Shown here piece by piece: positions 25,701 through 38,700 of a stretch of DNA of 64,000 nt (position 1 is the stretch's first letter; the number at the start of each line of letters is the position of its first letter). A program made the position numbers and the translations under genes. The notes beneath the pieces were generated by a model. It was not told the origin of the DNA, searched no databases, and saw only the letters and a program-made list of their open reading frames with translations. Source of the stretch: Osmia lignaria lignaria (lineage: Eukaryota > Arthropoda > Insecta > Hymenoptera > Megachilidae); contig NW_027478159.1 in the NCBI RefSeq assembly GCF_051020975.1, positions 3,240,501-3,304,500 of the forward strand. Reading direction: 5' to 3'.

Positions 25701-28188
25701 CCTTTCTTTGAGATAACTCTGCACTAGTGCGAGCCGCAAATGCCACTTCCAGCTTAGCTGTGCAGAAGAAGAACAACAAGAAGAAGAAATATCTCGAAAT
25801 ATGTCCGTCAGGCCCCTTCCCTTGAGATAAATCTGCAAATATCTCGGAAACGAAGCGAGCTATTGCAAAATGTTAAGAGACCTTTTATGTAGAGAATTGA
25901 GGTTCCTACTTTTTATGTTCTATGATATTTTTTGATCAGATGCGTAGTTCTCGAGATATATCAAGATATTTAAAAGTTCCGAAGCCGCACCAACATAATA
26001 GAGATACAGAAACACCGTGGCCCCTTTCTTTCAGATAACTATGCACTATTGCGAGCTGTAAATGCCACTTCCAGCTTAGCTGTGCAGAAGAAGAACAACA
26101 AGAAGAAGAAATATCTCGAAATATGTCCGTCAGGCCCCTTACCTTGAGATAAATCTGCAAATATCTCGGAAACGAAGCGAGCTATGGCAAAATGTTAAGA
26201 GACCTTTTTTGTAGAGAATTAAGTTTCCTACGTTTTATGTTGTATGATATTTTCTGATCAGATGCGTAGTTCTCGAGATATATCAAGATATTTAAAAGTT
26301 CCGAAGCCGCACCAACATAATAGAGATACAGAAACACCGTGGCCCCTCTCTTTGAGATAACTCTGCACTATTGCGAGCTGGAAATGCCACTTCCAGTTTA
26401 GCTGTGCAGAAGAAGAACAACAAGAAGAAGAAATATCTCGAAATATGTCCGTTAGGCCCCTTCCCTTGAGATAAATCTGCAAATATCTCGGAAACGAAGC
26501 GAGCTATGGCAAAATCTTACGAGACTTTTTTGTAGAGAATTAAGTTTCCTACTTTTTATGTTGTATGATATTTTTTGATCAGATGCGTAGTTCTCGAGAT
26601 ATATCAAGATATTTAAAAGTTCCGAAGCCGCACCAACATAATAGAGATACAGAAACACCGTGGCCCCTTTCTTTGAGATAACTCTGCACTATTGCGAGCT
26701 GCAAATGCCACTTCCAGCTTAGCTGTGCAGAAGAAGAACAACAAGAAGAAGAAATATCTCGAAATGTGTCCGTCAGGCCCCTTCCCTTGAGATAAATCTG
26801 CAAATATCTCGGAAACGAAGAGAGCTATGGCAAAATGTTAAGAGACCTTTTTTGTAGAGAATTAAGTTTCCTACTTTTTATGTTCTATGATATTTTTTGC
26901 TCAGATGCGTAGTTCTCGAGATATATCAAGATATTTAAAAGTTCCGAAGCCGCACCAACATAATAGAGATACAGAAACACCGTGGCCCCTTTCTTTGAGA
27001 TAACTCTGCACTAGTGCGAGCCGCAAATGCCACTTCCAGCTTAGCTGTGCAGAAGAAGAACAACAAGAAGAAGAAATATCTCGAAATATGTCCGTCAGGC
27101 CCCTTCCCTTGAGATAAATCTGCAAATATCTCGGAAACGAAGCGAGCTATTGCAAAATGTTAAGAGACCTTTTTTGTAGAGAATTGAGTTTCCTACTTTT
27201 TATGTTCTATGATATTTTTTGATCAGATGCGTAGTTCTCGAGATATATCAAGATATTTAAAAGTTCCGAAGCCGCACCAACATAATAGAGATACAGAAAC
27301 ACCGTGGCCCCTTTCTTTGAGATAACTCTGCACTAGTGCGAGCCGCAAATGCCACTTCCAGCTTAGCTGTGCAGAAGAAGAACAACAAGAAGAAGAAATA
27401 TCTCGAAATATGTCCGTCAGGCCACTTCCCTTGAGATAAATCTGCAAATATCTCGGAAACGAAGCGAGCTATGGCAAAATGTTAAGAGACCTTTTTTGTA
27501 GAGAATTATGTTTCCTACTTTTTATGTTCTATGATATTTTTTGATCAGACGCGTAGCTCTCGAGATATATCAAGATATTTAAAAGTTCCGAAGCCGCACC
27601 AACAGAATAGAGATACAGAAACAACGTGGCCCCTCTCTTTGAGATAACTCTGCACTATTGCGAGCTGGAAATGCCACTTCCAGTTTAGCTGTGCAGAAGA
27701 AGAACAACAAGAAGAAGAAATATCTCGAAATATGTCCGTTAGGCCCCTTCCCTTGAGATAAATCTGCAAATATCTCGGAAACGAAGCGAGCTATGGCAAA
27801 ATGTTAAGAGACCTTTTTTGTAGAGAATTATGTTTCCTACTTTTTATGTTCTATGATATTTTTTGATCAGACGCGTACATCTCGAGATATATCAAGATAT
27901 TTAAAAGTTCCGAAGCCGCACCAACATAATAGAGATACAGAAACACCGTGGCCCCTCTCTTTGAGATAACTCTGCACTATTGCGAGCTGGAAATGCCACT
28001 TCCAGTTTAGCTGTGCAGAAGAAGAACAACAAGAAGAAGAAATATCTCGAAATATGTCCGTCAGGCCCCTTCCCTTGAGATATATCTGCAAATATCTCGG
28101 AAACGAAGCGAGCAATGGCAAAATGTTAAGAGACCTTTTTTGTAGAGAATTATGTTTCCTACAATTTATGTTCTATGATATTTTTTGA
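22717..28188 (+). repeat. Large segmental duplication, copy 2
   Basis: Second copy of the ordered units at 13383-20141, about 1.3 kb shorter because it lacks two dimers. It retains both 1-bp deletion alleles (about 24906 and 26515) at the corresponding places, which is strong evidence of copying rather than convergence. Private changes include TTTACTACAATTT near 23330, GATCACATGCG at 24324 and TTTGCTCAGATG near 26898. Confidence 0.82.
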
Positions 28189-30589
28189 TCAGAAGCGTAG
28201 TTTTCGAGATATATCAAGATATTTAAAAGTTCCGAAGCCGCACCAACATAATAGAGATACAGAAACACCGTGGCCCCTCTCTTTGAGATAACTCTGCACT
28301 ATTGCGAGCTGGAAATGCCACTTCCAGTTTAGCTGTGCAGAAGAAGAACAACAAGAAGAAGAAATATCTCGTAATATGTCCGTCAGGCCCCTTCCCTTGA
28401 GATATATCTGCAAATATCTCGGAAACGAAGCGAGCTATGGCAAAATGTTAAGAGACCTTTTTTGTAGAGAATTATGTTTCCTACAATTTATGTTCTATGA
28501 TATTTTTTGATCAGAAGCGTAGTTTTCGAGATATATCAAGATATTTAAAAGTTCCGAAGCCGCACCAACATAATAGAGATACAGAAACACCGTGGCCCCT
28601 TTCTTTGAGATAACTCTGCACTATTGCGAGCTGCAAATGCCACTTCCAGCTTAGCTGTGCAGAAGAAGAACAACAAGAAGAAGAAATATCTCGAAATGTG
28701 TCCGTCAGGCCCCTTCCCTTGAGATAAATCTGCAAATATCTCGGAAACGAAGCGAGCTATTGCAAAATGTTAAGAGACCTTTTTTGTAGAGAATTGAGTT
28801 TCCTACTTTTTATGTTCTATGATATTTTTTGATCAGATGCGTAGTTCTCGAGATATATCAAGATATTTAAAAGTTCCGAAGCCGCACCAACATAATAGAG
28901 ATACAGAAACACCGTGGCCCCTTTCTTTGAGATAACTCTGCACTAGTGCGAGCCGCAAATGCCACTTCCAGCTTAGCTGTGCAGAAGAAGAACAACAAGA
29001 AGAAGAAATATCTCGAAATATGTCCGTCAGGCCACTTCCCTTGAGATAAATCTGCAAATATCTCGGAAACGAAGCGAGCTATGGCAAAATGTTAAGAGAC
29101 CTTTTTTGTAGAGAATTATGTTTCCTACTTTTTATGTTCTATGATATTTTTTGATCAGACGCGTAGCTCTCGAGATATATCAAGATATTTAAAAGTTCCG
29201 AAGCCGCACCAACAGAATAGAGATACAGAAACAACGTGGCCCCTCTCTTTGAGATAACTCTGCACTATTGCGAGCTGGAAATGCCACTTCCAGTTTAGCT
29301 GTGCAGAAGAAGAACAACAAGAAGAAGAAATATCTCGAAATATGTCCGTTAGGCCCCTTCCCTTGAGATAAATCTGCAAATATCTCGGAAACGAAGCGAG
29401 CTATGGCAAAATGTTAAGAGACCTTTTTTGTAGAGAATTATGTTTCCTACTTTTTATGTTCTATGATATTTTTTGATCAGACGCGTACATCTCGAGATAT
29501 ATCAAGATATTTAAAAGTTCCGAAGCCGCACCAACATAATAGAGATACAGAAACACCGTGGCCCCTCTCTTTGAGATAACTCTGCACTATTGCGAGCTGG
29601 AAATGCCACTTCCAGTTTAGCTGTGCAGAAGAAGAACAACAAGAAGAAGAAATATCTCGAAATATGTCCGTCAGGCCCCTTCCCTTGAGATATATCTGCA
29701 AATATCTCGGAAACGAAGCGAGCTATGGCAAAATGTTAAGAGACGTTTTTTGTAGAGAATTATGTTTCCTACAATTCATGTTCTATGATATTTTTTGATC
29801 AGAAGCGTAGTTTTCGAGATATATCGAGATATTTAAAAGTTCCGAAGCCGCACCAACATAATAGGGATACAGAAACACCGTGGCCCCTTTCTTTGAGATA
29901 ACTCTGCACTAGTGCGAGCCGCAAATGCCACTTCCAGCTTAGCTGTGCAGAAGAAGAACAACAAGAAGAAGAAATATCTCGAAATATGTCCGTCAGGCCC
30001 CTTCCCTTGAGATAAATCTGCAAATATCTCGGAAACGAAGCGAGCTATGGCAAAATGTTAAGAGACCTTTTTTGTAGAGAATTAAGTTTCCTACTTTTTA
30101 TGTTCTATGATATTTTTTGATCAGATGCGTAGTTCTCGAGATATATCAAGATATTTAAAAGTTCCGAAGCCGCACCAACATAATAGAGATACAGAAACAC
30201 CGTGGCCCCTTTCTTTGAGATAACTCTGCACTATTGCGAGCTGCAAATGCCACTTCCAGCTTAGCTGTGCAGAGGAAGAACAACAAGAAGAAGAAATATC
30301 TCGAAATATGTACGTCAGGCCAGTTCCTTTGAGCTGAATCTGCAAATATCTCGGAAACGAAGCGAGCTATGGCAAAATGTTAAGAGACGTTTTTTGTAGA
30401 GAATTATGTTTCCTACAATTTATGTTCTATGATATTTTTTGATCAGAAGCGTAGTTTTCGAGATATATCGAGATATTTAAAAGTTCCGAAGCCGCACCAA
30501 CATAATAGGGATACAGAAACACCGTGGCCCCTTTCTTTGAGATAACTCTGCACTAGTGCGAGCCGCAAATGCCACTTCCAGCTTAGCTG
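28189..30589 (+). repeat. Satellite segment joining the segmental copy to the 8-mer block
   Basis: Units at 28833, 29155, 29477 and 29799 repeat those at 21751, 22073, 22395 and 22717 with a 7082-bp offset (22 units minus 2 bp). Shared rare markers include CTACAATTCATG (about 22688 and 29770) and ATAATAGGGATAC. The units at 30121 and 30443 resume the Q and R types. Nothing other than monomers is present. Confidence 0.75.
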
Positions 30590-33165
30590 TGCAGCAGAAG
30601 AACAACAAGAAGAAGAAATATCTCGAAATATGTCCGTCAGGCCACTTCCCTTGAGATAAATCTGCAAATATCTCGGAAACGAAGCGAGCTATGGCAAAAT
30701 ATTAAGAGACCTTTTTTGTAGAGAATTATGTTTCCTACTTTTTATGTTCTATGATATTTTTTGATCAGACGCGTAGCTCTCGAGATATATCAAGATATTT
30801 AAAAGTTCCGAAGCCGCACCAACATAATAGAGATACAGAAACACCGTGGCCCCTCTCTTTGAGATAACTCTGCACTAGTGCGAGCCGCAAATGCCACTTC
30901 CAGCTTAGCTGTGCAGAAGAAGAACAACAAGAAGAAGAAATATCTCGAAATGTGTCCGTCAGGCCCCTTCCCTTGAGATAAATCTGCAAATATCTCGGAA
31001 ACGAAGAGAGCTATGGCAAAATGTTAAGAGACCTTTTTTGTAGAGAATTAAGTTTCCTCCTTTTTATGTTCTATGATATTTTTTGATCAGATGCGTAGTT
31101 CTCGAGATATATCAAGATATTTAAAAGTTCGGAAGCCGCACCAACATAATAGAGATACAGAAACACCGTGGCCCCTTTCTTTGAGATAACTCTGTACTAT
31201 TGCGAGCTGGAAATGCCACTTCCAGTTTAGCTGTGCAGAAGAAGAACAACAAGAAGAAGAAATATCTCGAAATATGTCCGTTAGGCCCCTTCCCTTGAGA
31301 TAAATCTGCAAATATCTCGGAAACGAAGAGAGCTATGGCAAAATGTTAAGAGACCTTTTTTGTAGAGAATTAAGTTTCCTCCTTTTTATGTTCTATGATA
31401 TTTTTTGATCAGATGCGTAGTTCTCGAGATATATCAAGATATTTAAAAGTTCCGAAGCCGCACCAACATAATAGAGATACAGAAACACCGTGGCCCCTTT
31501 CTTTGAGATAACTCTGTACTATTGCGAGCTGGAAATGCCACTTCCAGTTTAGCTGTGCAGAAGAAGAACAACAAGAAGAAGAAATATCTCGAAATATGTC
31601 CGTTAGGCCCCTTCCCTTGAGATAAATCTGCAAATATCTCGGAAACGAAGCGAGCTATGGCAAAATGTTAAGAGACGTTTTTTGTAGAGAATTATGTTTC
31701 CTACAATTTATGTTCTATGATATTTTTTGATCAGAAGCGTAGTTTTCGAGATATATCGAGATATTTAACAGTTCCGAGGCAGCACCAACATAATAGAGAT
31801 ACAGAAACACCGTGGCCCCTTTCTTTGAGATAACTCTGCACTAGTGCGAGCCGCAAATGCCACTTCCAGCTTAGCTGTGCAGAAGAAGAACAACAAGAAG
31901 AAGAAATATCTCGAAATATGTCCGTCAGGCCCCTTCCCTTGAGATAAATCTGCAAATATCTCGGAAACGAAGCGAGCTATTGCAAAATGTTAAGAGACCT
32001 TTTTTGTACAGAATTGAGTTTCCTACTTTTTATGTTCTATGATATTTTTTGATCAGATGCGTAGTTCTCGAGATATATCAAGATATTTAAAAGTTCCGAA
32101 GCCGCACCAACATAATAGAGATACAGAAACACCGTGGCCCCTTTCTTTGAGATAACTCTGCACTAGTGCGAGCCGCAAATGCCACTTCCAGCTTAGCTGT
32201 GCAGAAGAAGAACAACAAGAAGAAGAAATATCTCGAAATATGTCCGTCAGGCCACTTCCCTTGAGATAAATCTGCAAATATCTCGGAAACGAAGCGAGCT
32301 ATGGCAAAATGTTAAGAGACCTTTTTTGTAGAGAATTATGTTTCCTACTTTTTATGTTCTATGATATTTTTTGATCAGACGCGTAGCTCTCGAGATATAT
32401 CAAGATATTTAAAAGTTCCGAAGCCGCACCAACATAATAGAGATACAGAAACACCGTGGCCCCTTTCTTTGAGATAACTCTGCACTATTGCGAGCTGCAA
32501 ATGCCACTTCCAGCTTAGCTGTGCAGAGGAAGAACAACAAGAAGAAGAAATATCTCGAAATATGTCCGTCAGGCCAGTTCCTTTGAGCTGAATCTGCAAA
32601 TATCTCGGAAACGAAGCGAGCTATGGCAAAATGTTAACAGACGTTTTTTGTAGAGAATTATGTTTCCTACAATTTATGTTCTATGATATTTTTTGATCAG
32701 AAGCGTAGTTTTCGAGATATATCGAGATATTTAAAAGTTCCGAAGCCGCACTAACATAATAGGGATACAGAAACACCGTGGCCCCTTTCTTTGAGATAAC
32801 TCTGCACTATTGCGAGCTGCAAATGCCACTTCCAGCTTAGCTGTGCAGAGGAAGAACAACAAGAAGAAGAAATATCTCGAAATATGTCCGTCAGGCCAGT
32901 TCCTTTGAGCTGAATCTGCAAATTTCTCGGAAACGAAGCGAGCTATGGCAAAATGTTAAGAGACGTTTTTTGTAGAGAATTATGTTTCCTACAATTTATG
33001 TTCTATGATATTTTTTGATCAGACGCGTAGCTCTCGAGATATATCAAGATATTTAAAAGTTCCGAAGCCGCACCAACATAATAGAGATACAGAAACACCG
33101 TGGCCCCTCTCTTTGAGATAACTCTGCACTAGTGCGAGCCGCAAATGCCACTTCCAGCTTAGCTG
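30590..33165 (+). repeat. Eight-monomer HOR (2576 bp), copy 1
   Basis: Markers recur exactly 2576 bp apart: GTGCAGCAGAAG (30589 and 33165), AAAATATTAAGAGACC (about 30697 and 33273), TTTCCTCCTTTTTATG twice per block (31062 and 31376; 33630 and 33952 regions), TTAACAGTTCCGAGGCAG, and GTTAACAGACG (about 32634 and 35210). A private stop-making change, GCACTAACATAATAG, is at about 32750. Confidence 0.87.
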
Positions 33166-35700
33166 TGCAGCAGAAGAACAACAAGAAGAAGAAATATCTC
33201 GAAATATGTCCGTCAGGCCCCTTCCCTTGAGATAAATCTGCAAATATCTCGGAAACGAAGCGAGCTATGGCAAAATATTAAGAGACCTTTTTTGTAGAGA
33301 ATTATGTTTCCTACTTTTTATGTTCTATGATATTTTTTGATCAGACGCGTAGCTCTCGAGATATATCAAGATATTTAAAAGTTCCGAAGCCGCACCAACA
33401 TAATAGAGATACAGAAACACCGTGGCCCCTCTCTTTGAGATAACTCTGCACTAGTGCGAGCCGCAAATGCCACTTCCAGCTTAGCTGTGCAGAAGAAGAA
33501 CAACAAGAAGAAGAAATATCTCGAAATGTGTCCGTCAGGCCCCTTCCCTTGAGATAAATCTGCAAATATCTCGGAAACGAAGAGAGCTATGGCAAAATGT
33601 TAAGAGACCTTTTTTGTAGAGAATTAAGTTTCCTCCTTTTTATGTTCTATGATATTTTTTGATCAGATGCGTAGTTCTCGAGATATATCAAGATATTTAA
33701 AAGTTCCGAAGCCGCACCAACATAATAGAGATACAGAAACACCGTGGCCCCTTTCTTTGAGATAACTCTGTACTATTGCGAGCTGGAAATGCCACTTCCA
33801 GTTTAGCTGTGCAGAAGAAGAACAACAAGAAGAAGAAATATCTCGAAATATGTCCGTTAGGCCCCTTCCCTTGAGATAAATCTGCAAATATCTCGGAAAC
33901 GAAGAGAGCTATGGCAAAATGTTAAGAGACCTTTTTTGTAGAGAATTAAGTTTCCTCCTTTTTATGTTCTATGATATTTTTTGATCAGATGCGTAGTTCT
34001 CGAGATATATCAAGATATTTAAAAGATCCGAAGCCGCACCAACATAATAGAGATACAGAAACACCGTGGCCCCTTTCTTTGAGATAACTCTGTACTATTG
34101 CGAGCTGGAAATGCCACTTCCAGTTTAGCTCTGCAGAAGAAGAACAACAAGAAGAAGAAATATCTCGAAATATGTCCGTTAGGCCCCTTCCCTTGAGATA
34201 AATCTGCAAATATCTCGGAAACGAAGCGAGCTATGGCAAAATGTTAAGAGACGTTTTTTGTAGAGAATTATGTTTCCTACAATTTATGTTCTATGATATT
34301 TTTTGATCAGAAGCGTAGTTTTCGAGATATATCGAGATATTTAACAGTTCCGAGGCAGCACCAACATAATAGAGATACAGAAACACCGTGGCCCCTTTCT
34401 TTGAGATAACTCTGCACTAGTGCGAGCCGCAAATGCCACTTCCAGCTTAGCTGTGCAGAAGAAGAACAACAAGAAGAAGAAATATCTCGAAATATGTCCG
34501 TCAGGCCCCTTCCCTTGAGATAAATCTGCAAATATCTCGGAAACGAAGCGAGCTATTGCAAAATGTTAAGAGACCTTTTTTGTAGAGAATTGAGTTTCCT
34601 ACTTTTTATGTTCTATGATATTTTTTGATCAGATGCGTAGTTCTCGAGATATATCAAGATATTTAAAAGTTCCGAAGCCGCACCAACATAATAGAGATAC
34701 AGAAACACCGTGGCCCCTTTCTTTGAGATAACTCTGCACTAGTGCGAGCCGCAAATGCCACTTCCAGCTTAGCTGTGCAGAAGCAGAACAACAAGAAGAA
34801 GAAATATCTCGAAATATGTCCGTCAGGCCACTTCCCTTGAGATAAATCTGCAAATATCTCGGAAACGAAGCGAGCTATGGCAAAATGTTAAGAGACCTTT
34901 TTTGTAGAGAATTATGTTTCCTACTTTTTATGTTCTATGATATTTTTTGATCAGACGCGTAGCTCTCGAGATATATCAAGATATTTAAAAGTTCCGAAGC
35001 CGCACCAACATAATAGAGATACAGAAACACCGTGGCCCCTTTCTTTGAGATAACTCTGCACTATTGCGAGCTGCAAATGCCACTTCCAGCTTAGCTGTGC
35101 AGAGGAAGAACAACAAGAAGAAGAAATATCTCGAAATATGTCCGTCAGGCCAGTTCCTTTGAGCTGAATCTGCAAATATCTCGGAAACGAAGCGAGCTAT
35201 GGCAAAATGTTAACAGACGTTTTTTCTAGAGAATTATGTTTCCTACAATTTATGTTCTATGATATTTTTTGATCAGAAGCGTAGTTTTCGAGATATATCG
35301 AGATATTTAAAAGTTCCGAAGCCGCACCAACATAATAGGGATACAGAAACACCGTGGCCCCTTTCTTTGAGATAACTCTGCACTATTGCGAGCTGCAAAT
35401 GCCACTTCCAGCTTAGCTGTGCAGAGGAAGAACAACAAGAAGAAGAAATATCTCGAAATATGTCCGTCAGGCCAGTTCCTTTGAGCTGAATCTGCAAATA
35501 TCTCGGAAACGAAGCGAGCTATGGCAAAATATTAAGAGACCTTTTTTGTAGAGAATTATGTTTCCTACTTTTTATGTTCTATGATATTTTTTGATCAGAC
35601 GCGTAGCTCTCGAGATATATCAAGATATTTAAAAGTTCCGAAGCCGCACCAACATAATAGAGATACAGAAACACCGTGGCCCCTCTCTTTGAGATAACTC
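33166..35700 (+). repeat. Eight-monomer HOR (2576 bp), copy 2
   Basis: Tandem copy of 30590-33165; the match fades at about 35700, where the next unit carries GAGCTGGAAA instead of GAGCCGCAAA. Private substitutions include AAAAGATCCG (34023), TAGCTCTGCAG (about 34130), GCAGAAGCAGAAC (about 34790) and TTTTTTCTAGAG (about 35224). Confidence 0.87.
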
Positions 35701-38700
35701 TGCACTATTGCGAGCTGGAAATGCCACTTCCAGTTTAGCTGTGCAGAAGAAGAACAACAAGAAGAAGAAGTATCTCGAAATATGTCCGTCAGGCCCCTTC
35801 CCTTGAGATAAATCTGCAAATATCTCGGAAACGAAGCGAGCTATGGCAAAATGTTAAGAGACCTTTTTTGTAGAGAATTATGTTTCCTACAATCTATGTT
35901 CTATGATATTTTTTGATCAGAAGCGTAGTTTTCGAGATATATCGGGATATTTAAAAGTTCCGAAGCCGTACCAACATAATAGAGATACAGAAACACCGTG
36001 GCCCCTTTCTTTGAGATAACTCTGCACTAGTGCGAGCCGCAAATGCCACTTCCAGCTTAGCTGTGCAGAAGAAGAACAACAAGAAGAAGAAATATCTCGA
36101 AATATGTCCGTCAGGCCCCTTCCCTTGAGATATATCTGCAAATATCTCGGAAACGAAGCGAGCTATGGCAAAATGTTAGGAGACCTTTTTTGTAGAGAAT
36201 TATGTTTCCTACAATTTATGTTCTATGATATTTTTTGATCAGAAGCGTAGTTTTCGAGATATATCGAGATATTTAAAAGTTCCGAAGCCGCACCAACATA
36301 ATAGAGATACAGAAACACCGTGGCCCCTTTCTTTGAGATAACTCTGCACTATTGCGACCTGCAAATGCCACTTCCAGCTTAGCTGTGCACAAGAAGAACA
36401 ACAAGAAGAAGAAATATCTCGAAATATGTCGGTCAGGCCCCTTCCCTTGAGATAAATCTGCAAATATCTCGGGAACGAAGCGAGCTATGGCAAAATGTTA
36501 AGAGACCTTTTTTGTAGAGAATTAAGTTTCCTACTTTTTATGTTCTATGATATTTTTTGATCAGATGCGTAGTTCTCGAGATATATCAAGATATTTAAAA
36601 GTTCCGAAGCCGCACCAACATAATAGAGATACAGAAACACCGTGGCCCCTTTCTTTGAGATAACTCTGCACTATTGCGAGCTGCAAATGCCACTTCCAGC
36701 TTAGCTGTGCAGAGGAAGAACAACAAGAAGAAGAAGTATCTCGAAATATGTCCGTCAGGCCCGTTCCTTTGAGCTGAATCTGCAAATATCTCGGAAACGA
36801 AGCGAGCTATGGCAAAATGTTAAGAGACGTTTTTTGTAGTGAATTATGTTTCCTACAATTTATGTTCTATGATATTTTTTGATCAGAAGCGTAGTTTTCG
36901 AGATATATCGAGATATTTAAAAGTTCCGAAGCCGCACCAACATAATAGAGATACAGAAACACCGTGGCTCCTTTCTTTGAGATAACTCTGCACTAGTGCG
37001 AGCCGCAAATGCCACTTCCAGCTTAGCTGTGCAGAAGAAGAACAACAAGAAGAAGAAATATCTCGAAATATGTCCGTCAGGCCCCTTCCCTTGAGATAAA
37101 TCTGCAAATATCTCGGAAACGAAGCGAGCTATGGCAAAATGTTAAGAGACCTTTTTTGTAGAGAATTAAGTTTCCTACTTTTTATGTTCTATGATATTTT
37201 TCGATCAGAGGCGTAGTTCTCGAGATATATCAAGATATTTAAAAGCTCCGAAGCCGCACCAACATAATAGAGATACAGAAACACCGTGGCCCCTTTCTTT
37301 GAGATAACTCTGCACGATTGCGAGCTGGAAATGCCACTTCCAGTTTAGCTGTGCAGAAGAAGAACAACAAGAAGAAGAAATATCTCGAAATATGTCCATC
37401 AGGACCCTTCCCTTGAGATAAATCTGCAAATATCTCGGAAACGAAGCGAGCTATGGCAAAATGTTAAGAGACCTTTTCTGTAGAGAATAATGTTTCCTAC
37501 AATTTACGTTCTATGATATTTTTTGATCAGAAGCGTAGTTTTCGAGATATATCGAGATATTTAAAAGTTCCGAAGCCGCACCAACATAATAGGGATACAG
37601 AAACACCGTGGCCCCTTTCTTTGAGATAACTCTGCACTATTGCGAGCTGTAAATGCCACTTCCAGCTTAGCTGTGCAGAAGAAGAACAACAAGAAGAAGA
37701 AATATCTCGAAATATGTCCGTCAGGCCCCTTCCCTTGAGATATATCTGCAAATATCTCGGAAACGAAGCGAGCTATGGCAAAATCTTAAGAGACCTTTTT
37801 TGTCGAGAATTATGTTTCCTACAATTTATGTTCTATGATATTTTTTGATCAGAAGCGTAGTTTTCGAGATATATCGAGATATTTAAAAGTTCCGAAGCCG
37901 CACCAACATAATAGAGATACAGAAACACCGTGGCTCCTTTCTTTGAGATAACTCTGCACTAGTGCGAGCCGCAAATGCCACTTCCAGCTTAGCTGTGCAG
38001 AAGAAGAACAACAAGAAGATGAAATATCTCGAAATATGTCCGTCAGGCCCCTTCCCTTGAGATAAATCTGCAAATATCTCGGAAACGAAGCGAGCTATGG
38101 CAAAATGTTAAGAGACCTTTTTTGTAGAGAATTAAGTTTCCTACTTTTTATGTTGTATGATATTTTTCGATCAGAGGCGTAGTTCTCGAGATATATCAAG
38201 ATATTTAAAAGTTCCGAAGCCGCACCAACATAATAGAGATACAGAAACACCGTGGCCCCTTTCTTTGAGATAACTCTGTACGATTGCGAGCTGGAAATGC
38301 CACTTCCAGTTTAGCTGTGCAGAAGAAGAACAACAAGAAGAAGAAATATCTCGAAATATGTCCATCAGGACCCTTCCCTTGAGATAAATCTGCAAATATC
38401 TCGGAAACGAAGCGAGCTATGGCAAAATGTTAAGAGACCTTTTTTGTAGAGAATTAAGTTTCCTACTTTTTATGTTCTATGATATTTTTTGATCAGATGC
38501 GTAGTTCTCGAGATATATCCAGATATTTAAAAGTTCCGAAGCCGCACCAACATAATAGAGATACAGAAACACCGTGGCCCCTTTCTTTGAGATAACTCTG
38601 CACTATTGCGAGCTGCAAATGCCACTTCCAGCTTAGCTGTGCAGAAGAAGAACAACAAGAAGAAGAAATATCTCGAAATATGTCCGTCAGGCCCCTTCCC

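Noticed and set aside
11647..26658. 68-codon minus-strand frames at 11647, 11968, 18405 and 26452
   Set aside because: They arise where the 1-bp deletion allele shifts the frame across two units; they are shadows of the repeat.
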